Source: Methanothrix harundinacea (GTDB lineage Archaea; Halobacteriota; Methanosarcinia; Methanotrichales; Methanotrichaceae). From it: 64,000 nt of DNA. Made by a program: the position numbers and the translations under genes. The stretch lies in the NCBI GenBank assembly GCA_002506535.1, contig DAXT01000025.1, positions 62,001 through 126,000 on the forward strand, in the 5' to 3' direction. Of this stretch, positions 52,969 to 61,256 are shown piece after piece; the first letter of the stretch is position 1; the number at the start of each line of letters is the position of its first letter. Below the pieces are notes generated by a model that saw nothing but the letters and a program-made list of their open reading frames with translations, ran no database searches and was not told the DNA's origin.

Positions 52969-54129
52969 TCACTCGCCCTTCTCCTGGACGGCGGTGACCA
53001 TCTCCGGATTCAGGGGGAGATCGGGGGCGGGGTCGTAGACCTCCCCCTTTATGAACCTCTCCACCATCTCTCTTGCCACGTGGTCCGGGTACTGTATCGG
53101 GGGATGTTTCATGGTGTAGGCAGATATCTCCAGGAGGGGTCCACCGATCTTCCTGTCGATGGCGAGCTTGCAGATCCTTATGGCGTCGATGGTGGAGCCT
53201 CCGCTGTTGGGGGAGTCCTCCACCGAGAGGCGCAGCTCAAGATCTATGGGGACGTCGCCGAAGATCCTCCCCTCCATCCTGAGGAAACAGATCTTGTTGT
53301 CCTTCTGCCAAGGGACGTAGTCGGAGGGGCCGATGTGAATGTCGTCGGCCATGAGGGGGACGTCCAGGACCGACTGGACCGCCTCGGTCTTGGAGATCCT
53401 CTTCGACTTGAGGCGGTCCTGGTTGAGCATGTTCAGAAAATCGGTATTTCCGCCGGTGTTCAGCTGATATGTCCGGTCGAGCTTGCATCCCCGGTCGTTG
53501 AAGAGCTTGGCCAGGGTCCTGTGGACGATGGTGGCGCCTATCTGGCTCTTGACGTCGTCGCCTACTATGGGGACGCCTGCATCCTGGAACTTCTTCGCCC
53601 AGACGGGATCGGAGGCGATAAAGACCGGCATGCAGTTGACGTAGCCGATTCGGGCATCCAGGGCGGCCTGGGCGTAGAACCTGCTCGCCTCCTCGGAGCC
53701 GACGGGCATATAGTTGATGAGAACCTCGGCTCCGCTATCTTCCAGCTCAGCCACCACGTCGCAGGGGTCGAGGTCCGAGACTACGAAGGTCTTGTTCTCG
53801 TCGTAAGAGGACATGTGAGGGGCGACCCCGTCGAGGACAGGCCCCTTCTTAACCACGACCCCCATGAATGGGACGTCGGGATAGAAGGATTTGGTGCAGT
53901 TGGGGGGGGCGAAGATGGCCTCGCTGACGTCCTTTCCCACCTTCCTCTCGTCTATGTCGAAGGCCGCCACCACCTCTATGTCGCCGGGGCTGTAACCTGC
54001 GACGGATCGATGCATCAGCCCTATACAGTTTTCATCATCAGAATTTTTATAATATTCAATCCCTTGGATGAGAGAGCTGGCGCAGTTGCCGAGGCCGGCA
54101 ATAGCTAATTTTATTTTTTTCAACCTCAT
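52969..54129 (-). CDS. archaeal myo-inositol-1-phosphate synthase
   Basis: The 386-residue protein has the NAD-binding AIAGLGNCASSLIQGIEYY at the N-terminus, VVAAFDIDERKVGKDVSEAI, NYMPVGSEEASRFYA, and the core GDDVKSQIGATIVHRTLAKLF and NTGGNTDFLNM motifs of inositol-3-phosphate synthase. It converts glucose-6-phosphate to inositol phosphate, used for archaeal inositol phospholipids or compatible solutes. Length suits the archaeal form. It stands alone, with a 230-base gap upstream that contains no gene. Confidence 0.93.
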   Translation of the reverse strand: MRLKKIKLAIAGLGNCASSLIQGIEYYKNSDDENCIGLMHRSVAGYSPGDIEVVAAFDIDERKVGKDVSEAIFAPPNCTKSFYPDVPFMGVVVKKGPVLDGVAPHMSSYDENKTFVVSDLDPCDVVAELEDSGAEVLINYMPVGSEEASRFYAQAALDARIGYVNCMPVFIASDPVWAKKFQDAGVPIVGDDVKSQIGATIVHRTLAKLFNDRGCKLDRTYQLNTGGNTDFLNMLNQDRLKSKRISKTEAVQSVLDVPLMADDIHIGPSDYVPWQKDNKICFLRMEGRIFGDVPIDLELRLSVEDSPNSGGSTIDAIRICKLAIDRKIGGPLLEISAYTMKHPPIQYPDHVAREMVERFIKGEVYDPAPDLPLNPEMVTAVQEKGE

Positions 54130-54359
54130 CGCCTCCCAAATTCACCTGAAGTAGTAAAACTTGACGCGCTATCGACTATGCTACATTTCTATTAGATAAA
54201 CCTATAGGCCATCTCGATCCCAGAATTTAGACTTCGGGCGGTCGTCCGAACTCAATTTTCGACCTCCTGGACCCGCCGGATTCAAGCCCGACGATGGAGA
54301 GACTTTAAAGCCCAACCCGGACGATCCCCCCGCCGTTCCGGTCTGGCCTTCGATCCCTC

Positions 54360-55211
54360 TCAAACCTCATCAGATCCCGTCCTCGGGTAGGAGCCGAGGA
54401 CTTTGGTGATGGCGGCCCTCTTTCTTATACTGGCCAGGGCCTCCTCGACGGGAGGGTCTGAGACGTGCCCCTCAAGATCGATGAAGAAGTAGTAGTCTCC
54501 AAGGCCCATCTTGCTGGGACGGGACTCGATCTTGGTGAGGTTGATCTTCCTGACGGCAAACTCCCCCAGGACCTCCCAGAGGGCGCCGGCCTCGGTCTTC
54601 TCCAGGTATATGGCGAGGGAGGTCTTGTCAAGACCCGTCGGCTCCGGCGCCTCCCGGCCGACGACGGCAAACCTCGTCACGTTCTCGTCGGAGTCCTGGA
54701 CGTTTCTATCGATCACCGCAAGGCCGTACCGCTCTGCCGCCTCGGCGTCGGCGATCGCCGCCATCTCGGGGAACTCCTGGGCGAGCCGTGCCGCGTGGCT
54801 GGTGGAGCCGGTGGTCCTCAGCTCCGCCTCGGGGAACCGGCGTTTGAGGTACCCCCGGCACTGGGCCAGGGCCTGGGGGTGGGAGAGGATAACCTTCACC
54901 TCCCCGGGACTTCCCCGGCCCAGGAGGCAGTGCCTCACCTGCAGGTTCATCTCGCCGACGATCTGGACGTCGCGGCCGAGGAGGGAGTCGAGGGTCTGAC
55001 CCACCGACCCCTCCAGGCTGTTCTCCAGGGGGACGACCCCGATATCCAGATCGGACCTCTCGACGGCGGCGATCACCTCCTCGAAGTCCCGGAAGTACCG
55101 GATATCGCCGTCAGGCATAAGCCTTTTAGCCGCCTTCTCCGAGAAGGTCCCCTCCGGCCCCAAAACCCCGATGGTCCTCTTCATCTGATCTTTCTTCATC
55201 TGATCTTTCAT
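54360..55211 (-). CDS. pheA: prephenate dehydratase with ACT domain
   Basis: The protein of up to 283 residues has IGVLGPEGTFSEKAA at the start of the periplasmic-binding-like dehydratase fold, DENVTRFAVVGRE with the catalytic Thr of the TRF motif, and a C-terminal ACT domain with ESRPSKMGLGDYYFFIDLEGH that binds phenylalanine for feedback control. It makes phenylpyruvate. The N-terminus encodes MKDQMKKDQMKRT, from a 15-bp direct duplication; starts at 55211, 55199 or 55184 are possible. The first overlaps the upstream HMG-CoA reductase gene by four bases. Confidence 0.94.
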   Translation of the reverse strand: MKDQMKKDQMKRTIGVLGPEGTFSEKAAKRLMPDGDIRYFRDFEEVIAAVERSDLDIGVVPLENSLEGSVGQTLDSLLGRDVQIVGEMNLQVRHCLLGRGSPGEVKVILSHPQALAQCRGYLKRRFPEAELRTTGSTSHAARLAQEFPEMAAIADAEAAERYGLAVIDRNVQDSDENVTRFAVVGREAPEPTGLDKTSLAIYLEKTEAGALWEVLGEFAVRKINLTKIESRPSKMGLGDYYFFIDLEGHVSDPPVEEALASIRKRAAITKVLGSYPRTGSDEV

Positions 55212-56479
55212 CTTCCATCTCTCAGCAGCTCTCTTGCCCTATCGACGTTGATCCTCTTCTCGGCGGCCATCTTCGATGCGACGGACTCAATCTCGTCGCC
55301 GGTCGCCCCCGCCTGGACGGCGACGTTCTTCGCGTGAAGGGACATATGCCCCCTCTGGATTCCCTCCGTTGCGAGGGCCCGGAGGGCCGCAAAGTTCTGG
55401 GCGAGGCCCACCGAGGCGAGGACCCTCCCGAGATCGTCGGCGGAGGTTATCCCCAGGACCTTCAGGTTCGCCCTCGCTCCGGGATGGACCCTCGTCGCGC
55501 CGCCGACGGTCCCGACGGCCGCCGGAAGCTCGATGGAGCCGACGAGGTCGCCGTCTCTGTTCTTCTCATAGACCGATAAAGACCGATAGGCTCCGCCCCG
55601 CGCAGCGTAGGAGTGGGCTCCAGCCTCGATGGCCCTGGTATCGTTTCCGGTGGCCATCGTCACCGCCGTTACGCCGTTCATTATCCCCTTGTTGTGGGTG
55701 GCGGCCCGATAGGGGTCGACCTCGGCGAGGGCGGACGCCAGGACGATGGCGTCTACGACCTGCGGCCCACCGATCTCATCGGCCAAAAATACAGCCCGGG
55801 CCCGGGCGAGCCGGAGGTCCGCGAGGTTCGATATGATCCTCAGATACACCCTCCCCCCGGTGATCTCCTCGATGAAGGGGGCGAGGGCCTCGGCCATGGT
55901 GTTGACGGCGTTGGCGCCCATGGCGTCCCTGCAGTCGACGAGGAGGTGTACCACCACCATGGGGCCTCTCCTGGAGGTGACGACCTCCGCCTCGATGCCG
56001 ACGACCCCTCCGCCGTGGCTGACGAGCATCGGGTCCTTCTCGTTTGCCCTCGCCGAGATCTCAGAGCCCCTGGCGAGGATCGCCTGCCTCGCCCCGTAAG
56101 GGTCTTCGACACCCGTCACCTGGATGAGGGCCCTCATGACCGGCTTTGTGCTGCTGGTGACAAATCCGCCGCCAGGCAGGGCCATCCTCGCCCCGTTGCT
56201 GGCGGCGGCGATCACCGAAGGCTCCTCCGTCGCCATGGGGATCAGGACCTCCCGGCCGTCTATTAGGAAGTTGGTGGCGATCCCCAGGGGGACGGCGAAA
56301 AGGCCGACGACGTTCTCCACCATCTTGTCGGCCTGGTCGAGGGTGATTCCCCCCGTCTCGATCGCCTCCATATCATCCCCGGAGAGCCCCGAATTCTCCG
56401 CCACAATCTTGAGGCGATCCGAAGCGGAAAGCCTGTATAACCCCGAGATTCTCGACGTATTCAAATAATTCTCCTCCAA
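55208..56479 (-). CDS. class II hydroxymethylglutaryl-CoA reductase
   Basis: The 423-residue protein has the class II (Pseudomonas mevalonii-type) set: EEPSVIAAASNGA with the catalytic glutamate (about 86), DAMGANAVNTMAE for nucleotide binding, THNKGIMNG with Lys264, GND with Asp280 and GHMSLHAKN with His378. It makes mevalonate for isoprenoid ether lipids. Many archaea use class I HMGR; the class II form also occurs in some, including Archaeoglobus. In bacteria class II is often catabolic, but in an archaeon with ether lipids a biosynthetic role is more likely. It is coupled to pheA. Confidence 0.92.
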   Translation of the reverse strand: MEENYLNTSRISGLYRLSASDRLKIVAENSGLSGDDMEAIETGGITLDQADKMVENVVGLFAVPLGIATNFLIDGREVLIPMATEEPSVIAAASNGARMALPGGGFVTSSTKPVMRALIQVTGVEDPYGARQAILARGSEISARANEKDPMLVSHGGGVVGIEAEVVTSRRGPMVVVHLLVDCRDAMGANAVNTMAEALAPFIEEITGGRVYLRIISNLADLRLARARAVFLADEIGGPQVVDAIVLASALAEVDPYRAATHNKGIMNGVTAVTMATGNDTRAIEAGAHSYAARGGAYRSLSVYEKNRDGDLVGSIELPAAVGTVGGATRVHPGARANLKVLGITSADDLGRVLASVGLAQNFAALRALATEGIQRGHMSLHAKNVAVQAGATGDEIESVASKMAAEKRINVDRARELLRDGR

Positions 56480-56524
56480 AATGCCCGGCGATGGAAAGCC
56501 TCGTCCCCGGAGGGGAAAAACTTT

Positions 56525-58084
56525 ATGCCGGCCTGCACTTCATTTTATGTGTCAAGATCATCGCCCCTCAGAATCACAGAGGAGATAGCAAAGCTGGAAG
56601 AGGCGGTGGGGACCCTCAGCCCCGTCCAGAAGATGCTCCTGGGGACCGACGGCTCGGTGACCTGCCTGTTGGAGGTGGTCACAGGAAGCCCCGTCGAGAT
56701 CGAGACCCTCGTCCAGAAGGTGGTGGCCGCCGACGAGATTACCGCCCGCGAGCTGGAGATCGATCCGGGGGACGATGTCAACTACAGGGTGGTGAAGCTT
56801 AAGAGCTCCGCTTCCGGGGAGACCCTCATCCACGCCACCTCCCTGGCCCCCATAAAGAGGCTCGAGGACCGATTTCGCGCCGACCTGATGCGGGCGGACA
56901 TCCCCATCGGGACGATCTTAAAGAGGCACAGGATCGAGTCGAGGCGCGACCTATTGAGGGTGAGGGCCTGCGACGATCCTGGGGATATGGGGGGGATCTT
57001 CAGAGCATTCTCGAAAGAGCCGATGCTATCGAGGGACTACAAGATCATAAGGCACGGCATGCCCCTCATCTCCATCACCGAGACCTTCCCCTACAACAGC
57101 TTCCAGGAGAAGGCGAGGGTGATCGTAAAGACCCCATCCCGGATCCACCTCACCCTGATAGATATGGCCGGTGACCTGGGGCGAGTCGACGGCTCCGTGG
57201 GGGTGGCCCTGGAGGAGCCCTCCATCCTGGTGGAGGCGGAGAGATCCGAGGAACTCTCCGTCAGGGGCGAGAACGCCGACCGGGGGATGGCGGCGGCCGA
57301 GGCGGTGATGAAACGGTTCGACCTTCCGGGCGCCGATATAAGGATAAGGTCCTGCTACCAGCAACACGTCGGCCTGGGCGCCGGAACCCAGCTCGCCATG
57401 GCGGTGGGAAAGGCTCTATGCGAGCTTTACGCCCTTTCGGCATCGGCCCGGGATATCGCCGTGGCCGTCGGGAGAGGTGGGACGAGCGGCGTAGGGGTCG
57501 CCGCCTTCGAGATGGGCGGGTTCATAGTCGACGGCGGCCACTCCTTCGGCCCCGGCAAGGATAAGGAGGACTACCGCCCCTCCTCCGCATCATTGGGGGT
57601 CGGACCTGCGCCGGTGATCATGCGGGCCGACCTCCCGGATGACTGGATATTTCTTCTCGCGACCCCCCGCGTCCCGAAAGGGGCCTTCGGCCAGAGGGAG
57701 CTGGACGTCTTTGGGACCTATTGTCCCGTCCCGAAGGGAGAGGTCGCAGAGCTATGCCGCGAGATCGTGGTCAGGATGATGCCGTCGGTCCTGGAGGGGG
57801 AGATCGAGAGCTTCGGGGCTGCTATAAACAGGATCCAAGAGCTGGGGTTCAAGAGGGTGGAGGTGGAAATGTCCCACCCCATCGTCCGAACCCTCATGGA
57901 GGAGATGAGGGAGGCGGGGGCCGTCGGCGCGGGGCTCAGCTCCTTCGGGCCGACGGTCTACGCCGTCGCCGACTCCAACGCCAGAGATATCGAGTCGGCG
58001 GCGGTGGAGGCGATGGGGGATGTGGGAGGCGAGGTCGTCGTCACCAGGGCCAGGAACTCCGGGGCGAGGGCGAGGTCTGCCTGA
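56525..58084 (+). CDS. fusion of chorismate lyase-like (DUF98) and beta-RFAP synthase (MptG)
   Basis: The 519-residue protein joins two methanopterin-pathway steps. Residues 1-190 match the DUF98/UbiC-like fold, with LGTDGSVTCLLE, RLEDRFRADL and a C-terminal ISITETFPYN, where Glu186 fits the catalytic glutamate; this family makes 4-hydroxybenzoate from chorismate. Residues about 195-519 match beta-ribofuranosylaminobenzene 5'-phosphate synthase of the GHMP superfamily, with VKTPSRIHLTLIDM, GLGAGTQLAMAVG (283-295) and GGTSGVG. That enzyme condenses the benzoate with PRPP in methanopterin synthesis. The ATG at 56525 has GGAGG upstream. It is divergent from HMGR, with 45 bases between. Confidence 0.88.
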   Translation: MPACTSFYVSRSSPLRITEEIAKLEEAVGTLSPVQKMLLGTDGSVTCLLEVVTGSPVEIETLVQKVVAADEITARELEIDPGDDVNYRVVKLKSSASGETLIHATSLAPIKRLEDRFRADLMRADIPIGTILKRHRIESRRDLLRVRACDDPGDMGGIFRAFSKEPMLSRDYKIIRHGMPLISITETFPYNSFQEKARVIVKTPSRIHLTLIDMAGDLGRVDGSVGVALEEPSILVEAERSEELSVRGENADRGMAAAEAVMKRFDLPGADIRIRSCYQQHVGLGAGTQLAMAVGKALCELYALSASARDIAVAVGRGGTSGVGVAAFEMGGFIVDGGHSFGPGKDKEDYRPSSASLGVGPAPVIMRADLPDDWIFLLATPRVPKGAFGQRELDVFGTYCPVPKGEVAELCREIVVRMMPSVLEGEIESFGAAINRIQELGFKRVEVEMSHPIVRTLMEEMREAGAVGAGLSSFGPTVYAVADSNARDIESAAVEAMGDVGGEVVVTRARNSGARARSA

Positions 58085-58100
58085 AATTTATGTTGCATAA

Positions 58101-58125
58101 TGATATATATGTATATATATTTTTG
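58101..58125 (+). promoter_or_regulatory. AT-rich promoter of the M42 peptidase gene
   Basis: A run of alternating T/A (ATATATATGTATATATATT) lies 17-40 bases before the ATG at 58142 in an otherwise high-GC region. It would serve as a TATA box with a very short leader, and its downstream T run may also help end transcription of the preceding fusion gene. Confidence 0.5.
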
Positions 58126-58141
58126 AGCGAGATGATCTGAG

Positions 58142-59200
58142 ATGAGCGAGATAGAAAGGCTTCTTGAACGGCTGAGCAACGCCCATGGGGTATCAGGGAG
58201 GGAGGGGTCGATCCAGGATCTCCTCCGCCAGGAGATCGGCCCTTACGTCGACGAGATGAGGATCGACAACCTTGGAAACCTCGTCGCCACCAAACGGGGG
58301 GAGCGGCCGTCGGTTATGATAGCAGCCCACGTCGACGAGATAGGGCTCATGGCCAAGTACGTCGATGAGAAGGGATTTCTCCGGTTCGTCACCATCGGGG
58401 GATGGTTCGACCAGACCCTTCTCAACCAGAGGGTGATCGTCCACGCCGATTCCGGGCCGATCCGCGGCGTCATCGGGTCCAAGCCCCCCCACGTCATGCA
58501 GCCCGAGGACAAGAAGAAGCCGATCGAGATCAAGGAGATGTTCGTCGACGCCGGATGCGCCGACCAGGACGAGGCGAAGGCCCTGGGGATCAAGGCCGGA
58601 ACCCCCATCACCATCGACCGGACCTTCGCAAAGCTCGCCGGGGACAGGGTGACGGGCAAGGCCTTCGACAACCGGGCGGGGGTCGTCATGATGATCGAGG
58701 CGCTGAAGCGGACGAGGTCGAAGTCGACGATATACGCCGTGGGGACGGTCCAGGAGGAGGTGGGGCTGAAGGGGGCGAGGACCTCCGCCTTCGACCTGCG
58801 TCCAGATGTCGCCCTCGCTACAGACGTCACCGTCCCCGGAGACCATCCGGGGATCGATAAGAAGGATTCGTCCCTTGAGATAGGAAAAGGGCCGGTCGTC
58901 ATCATCGCCGACGCCTCGGGGCGGGGGATCATCACCACAGAGAAGGTCCTGGGCTGGCTCGCCGAGACGGCGGAGGAGTTCGATATCCCCGTCCAGATGG
59001 AGGTATCCGGGGGGGGGACCACCGACGCCACCGCCATCCAGCTGACCCGGGAGGGGATTCACACCGGGGTGATCAGCGTCGCCACCCGGTACATCCACTC
59101 TCCCGTGGAGGTCCTGAGCATAAAGGACGTCGATGCCTGCGCAGAGCTGATCGCCCGGGCCCTGGAGACCGTCCCGAGGTTCTTCAAAACCGAAGGATAG
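58142..59200 (+). CDS. M42-family cobalt/zinc aminopeptidase
   Basis: The 352-residue protein has the M42 metal ligands: IAAHVDEIG (His, Asp), FDNRAG (Asp bridging), TVQEEVGLKGA (catalytic and metal Glu), TDVT (Asp) and a C-terminal TRYIHSPVEV (His). Members form large tetrahedral (TET) complexes that trim peptides left by the proteasome; some were once called endoglucanases. The specific residue preference (glutamyl, leucyl or lysyl) cannot be told. A T9 run 13 bases after the stop provides a terminator. Confidence 0.92.
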   Translation: MSEIERLLERLSNAHGVSGREGSIQDLLRQEIGPYVDEMRIDNLGNLVATKRGERPSVMIAAHVDEIGLMAKYVDEKGFLRFVTIGGWFDQTLLNQRVIVHADSGPIRGVIGSKPPHVMQPEDKKKPIEIKEMFVDAGCADQDEAKALGIKAGTPITIDRTFAKLAGDRVTGKAFDNRAGVVMMIEALKRTRSKSTIYAVGTVQEEVGLKGARTSAFDLRPDVALATDVTVPGDHPGIDKKDSSLEIGKGPVVIIADASGRGIITTEKVLGWLAETAEEFDIPVQMEVSGGGTTDATAIQLTREGIHTGVISVATRYIHSPVEVLSIKDVDACAELIARALETVPRFFKTEG

Positions 59201-59212
59201 GGGCGACGTTAA

Positions 59213-59221
59213 TTTTTTTTT
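59213..59221 (+). terminator. oligo-T terminator after the M42 peptidase gene
   Basis: Nine consecutive T residues begin 13 bases past the stop codon, followed by more T-rich sequence (CTATTTAATTCTG). Archaeal transcription commonly ends at such U-rich runs without a hairpin. Confidence 0.65.
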
Positions 59222-59248
59222 CTATTTAATTCTGATCTTAATATGCGG

Positions 59249-59322
59249 CCATCCACAGGATGATCCAGATACTGCCATCCACAGGATGATCCAGATACTG
59301 CCATCCACAGGATGATCCAGAT
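59249..59322. repeat. 26-bp tandem repeat, three copies (last one partial)
   Basis: The unit starting CCATCCACAGGATGATCCAG occurs at 59249, 59275 and 59301, exactly 26 bases apart, with no mismatch across the first two full units and 22 bases of the third. It lies between the terminator of the M42 gene and the stop of a small minus-strand gene. There are no spacers. It may be a replication-slippage product or a recognition array. Confidence 0.9.
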
Positions 59323-59376
59323 GATCTAAAAAAGGGTCGAGAACGTCCTCACCCAAGAGGACGCCTATCCGCCGAA

Positions 59377-59493
59377 CTAGCTGCCGCCTATCAGGCTGAT
59401 AACCGTATAGGCCAGGATGGTGCCGACGACGAAGAAGATCAAGAAAGCAGGCCATACTATGCTGGCCGCGGCCATCGCTTCTACTCCAGCCAT
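59377..59493 (-). CDS. 38-residue single-pass membrane microprotein
   Basis: An ATG at 59493 and TAG at 59377 encode 38 residues: a short start (MAGVEAMAAAS), then one hydrophobic helix (IVWPAFLIFFVVGTILAYTV) and ISLIGGS. Composition is that of a real membrane peptide. It begins six bases after the stop of the Usp gene on the same strand, so it is probably cotranscribed with it. I recognise no family. It may anchor or regulate the stress protein, which is inference. Confidence 0.6.
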   Translation of the reverse strand: MAGVEAMAAASIVWPAFLIFFVVGTILAYTVISLIGGS

Positions 59494-59499
59494 CTTATA

Positions 59500-59931
59500 T
59501 CATCTCACTACGAGGACAGGGCAGGTTGCCCAGTAAAGTACTTTCTGAACTACGCTTCCGATGAGGAGCTTGGTGACGCCGCTCTCACCGTGGCTTCCCA
59601 TGACGATCAGATCTACCCCCTCGGTCCTGGCCAGATCGACGATCATGTTGGCGGGCGCCCCGGACTTGACCATCGTCTCGACGGCGACGCCGGCCTCGTC
59701 GGCCATCTTCTTGATATCGGCCACCGCCTTCTCTCCGCTGGCATGAAGCTTGGTTTCGATATCCTTCTTGTCGGCGCCCAGCTGCCTGACGGCGCTGGCC
59801 ACAACTACCTCGTTCACTATATAAACCCCAAGCAGCTTCGCGCCCGTCGCCTTAGCCAGGTCTACGCCGTGCTGGACTGCGACCTTGGACTTTGCGGAGC
59901 CGTCAGTAGCGACTAAAATCCGATCGTACAT
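59500..59931 (-). CDS. universal stress protein (UspA family)
   Basis: The 143-residue protein has the Usp fold: MYDRILVATDGSAKSKVAVQHGVDLA at the start, and near the C-terminus VMGSHGESGVTKLLIGSVVQKVL, which matches the ATP-binding G-x2-G-x9-G-[ST] motif, so it likely binds ATP. It is probably cytoplasmic and dimeric. A small membrane microprotein gene follows after six bases. TATA-like sites lie in the 131-base gap upstream. It is a paralogue of the gene at 60063-60503. Confidence 0.93.
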   Translation of the reverse strand: MYDRILVATDGSAKSKVAVQHGVDLAKATGAKLLGVYIVNEVVVASAVRQLGADKKDIETKLHASGEKAVADIKKMADEAGVAVETMVKSGAPANMIVDLARTEGVDLIVMGSHGESGVTKLLIGSVVQKVLYWATCPVLVVR

Positions 59932-59996
59932 TTTATAGCACCTCTTTTATCTCCCTACAACCTTCTGGACCTTTTGAGTCTATCCATTACGCCTTT

Positions 59997-60047
59997 GATA
60001 TAAATAGGTATCTTTCCGATACCGGCATCTAGAAGCCTTATAAAGGG
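59997..60047 (-). promoter_or_regulatory. candidate promoters of the downstream Usp gene
   Basis: On the minus strand, ATTTATATC (about 59997-60005) and CCTTTATAAGG (about 60035-60045) resemble archaeal TATA boxes. They lie roughly 70 and 105 bases before the start at 59931. Either or both may drive the usp-microprotein pair. Confidence 0.4.
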
Positions 60048-60062
60048 CGTGGGAAGACCCCG

Positions 60063-60503
60063 TCATCTCACCACCATCACCGGCGTTTCAGACCAGTTCA
60101 GGACCTTCTGAGCCACGGACCCGATCAGCCTCGAGGAGATCCCGCCTTCGCCGTGACTCCCCATAAGTATCAGGTCGACCTCCTCTATCCCGGCCTCGTC
60201 CAGGATCCGGAGGGCCGGGTCGCCCTCCCTGATCAGAGGCTCGACGCAGACCCCCGCGGCATCGCCCATCTTCGAGACCTCCGCGACGATCCCTTCGGCA
60301 GAGTTCTTGAGGGTCCTTCTTAGATCCTCTTCGGAAAAGCCCCTTCCCACCAGAGAGGCCATGGCCTTGGAGATGGCGGTCTCGTTGATGACGTAGAGGA
60401 CTGTAACCCGGGAGGCCAGGGACTTCGCGAGCTTCACCCCGTATCTTGAGGCCTTCATAGAGGGGTCAGAGCCGTCTGTTGCGATCAGAATCTTCCTGTA
60501 CAT
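60063..60503 (-). CDS. universal stress protein (UspA family)
   Basis: The 146-residue protein begins MYRKILIATDGSDPSMKASRYGVKLA and ends with LMGSHGEGGISSRLIGSVAQKVLNWSETPVMVVR, including the G-x2-G-x9-GS ATP-binding motif. It is a close paralogue of the Usp at 59500-59931 but has its own 131-base downstream gap, so the pair need not be cotranscribed. Role is inferred from family: stress or energy-state response through ATP binding. It follows purE by 43 bases. Confidence 0.93.
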   Translation of the reverse strand: MYRKILIATDGSDPSMKASRYGVKLAKSLASRVTVLYVINETAISKAMASLVGRGFSEEDLRRTLKNSAEGIVAEVSKMGDAAGVCVEPLIREGDPALRILDEAGIEEVDLILMGSHGEGGISSRLIGSVAQKVLNWSETPVMVVR

Positions 60504-60546
60504 CCAAATCCCGCCTGAAGCAGCTTCACCTCATCCGCTTAAAAAA

Positions 60547-60936
60547 CTATCTTTTCACCGAGAGCATCCTTATAGCCAGGTGGGCGGCGTTCTCGCCGTT
60601 GTCGATCCCCACGCAGGCGACGGGAACCCCCGGCGGCATCTGGGAGATGGACAGGAGGGCGTCGAGGCCTCCCAGCTTTGCGCTCACCGGAACCCCTATC
60701 ACCGGCCTATCGGTCCGCGAGGCGATGACCCCGGGGAGGGCTGCAGAGAGGCCGGCCACCGCTATGAAGATCTTCGCATCCGTCTCCTTTATGTACGCCT
60801 CCAGCTCTGTAGGGTTTCTGTGGGCCGACAGGACCCGTTCCTCATAGGCGACCCCCTTCTCACCGAGAACCCGGAGGACCTTCTCCACCACGGGCCTGTC
60901 AGACTTCGATCCTGATATGACGGCAACTTCGGTCAC
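60547..60936 (-). CDS. purE: AIR carboxylase / N5-CAIR mutase PurE
   Basis: The 129-residue protein has the PurE signatures [13 protein letters not shown] (SGSxSD) and [14 protein letters not shown] (SAHR, catalytic histidine), then [28 protein letters not shown]. It acts in purine biosynthesis on aminoimidazole ribonucleotide. The GLSAALPG loop resembles class I-type GxAAHLPG but lacks the histidine, so the class (mutase versus direct carboxylase) is unsure. It lies between a Usp and the aroQ-like gene. Confidence 0.92.
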   Translation of the reverse strand: MTEVAVISGSKSDRPVVEKVLRVLGEKGVAYEERVLSAHRNPTELEAYIKETDAKIFIAVAGLSAALPGVIASRTDRPVIGVPVSAKLGGLDALLSISQMPPGVPVACVGIDNGENAAHLAIRMLSVKR

Positions 60937-60971
60937 GGCTAACCAACTCCAGTAAGGTTCACAAGATGGTT

Positions 60972-61256
60972 CTAAGGGAGGTTATCCTCCCCCAGAAGCT
61001 CATGCTGCTTCTCCAGGCTCATCCTGATGAGGGTTGCAAATATCTCCTTTACGGCGCCCGGATCAAGCCCCAGCTCTGTGGCCATGTCAAGGGCCCTCTT
61101 CATCACCAGCTTCTCCTGATTTCTGTCCTCGATCCCGACCCCAAGAGCCCTCTTGGCCTCGAAGATCTCTTCAGCAAGCCTCACCCGCTTGTCTATCAGC
61201 CTTACTATCTCCTGGTCCACTCTCTCTACTTCTGCGCGAAGATCTTCCAGGCTCAT
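60972..61256 (-). CDS. chorismate mutase (AroQ class)
   Basis: This 94-residue all-helical protein shows [49 protein letters not shown] and [15 protein letters not shown], the AroQ pattern with its Arg, Lys and Glu/Gln active-site residues on three helices. It converts chorismate to prephenate, feeding the prephenate dehydratase encoded 6 kb away. The ATG at 61256 is favoured because it overlaps the stop of the upstream shikimate kinase gene (ATGA); a start at 61265 is also open. Confidence 0.9.
   Translation of the reverse strand: MSLEDLRAEVERVDQEIVRLIDKRVRLAEEIFEAKRALGVGIEDRNQEKLVMKRALDMATELGLDPGAVKEIFATLIRMSLEKQHELLGEDNLP

Noticed and set aside
52903..54108. Open frame of about 401 codons on the plus strand
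   Set aside because: It is antisense to the inositol-phosphate synthase gene and shows no recognisable domain.
58193..59098. Open frame of about 301 codons on the minus strand
   Set aside because: It is antisense to the M42 peptidase, which carries all metal ligands; the reverse reading is composition-driven.
59222..59455. 77-codon minus-strand frame across the 26-bp repeat
   Set aside because: It covers the repeat and the microprotein in another frame; its repetitive tail suggests chance.
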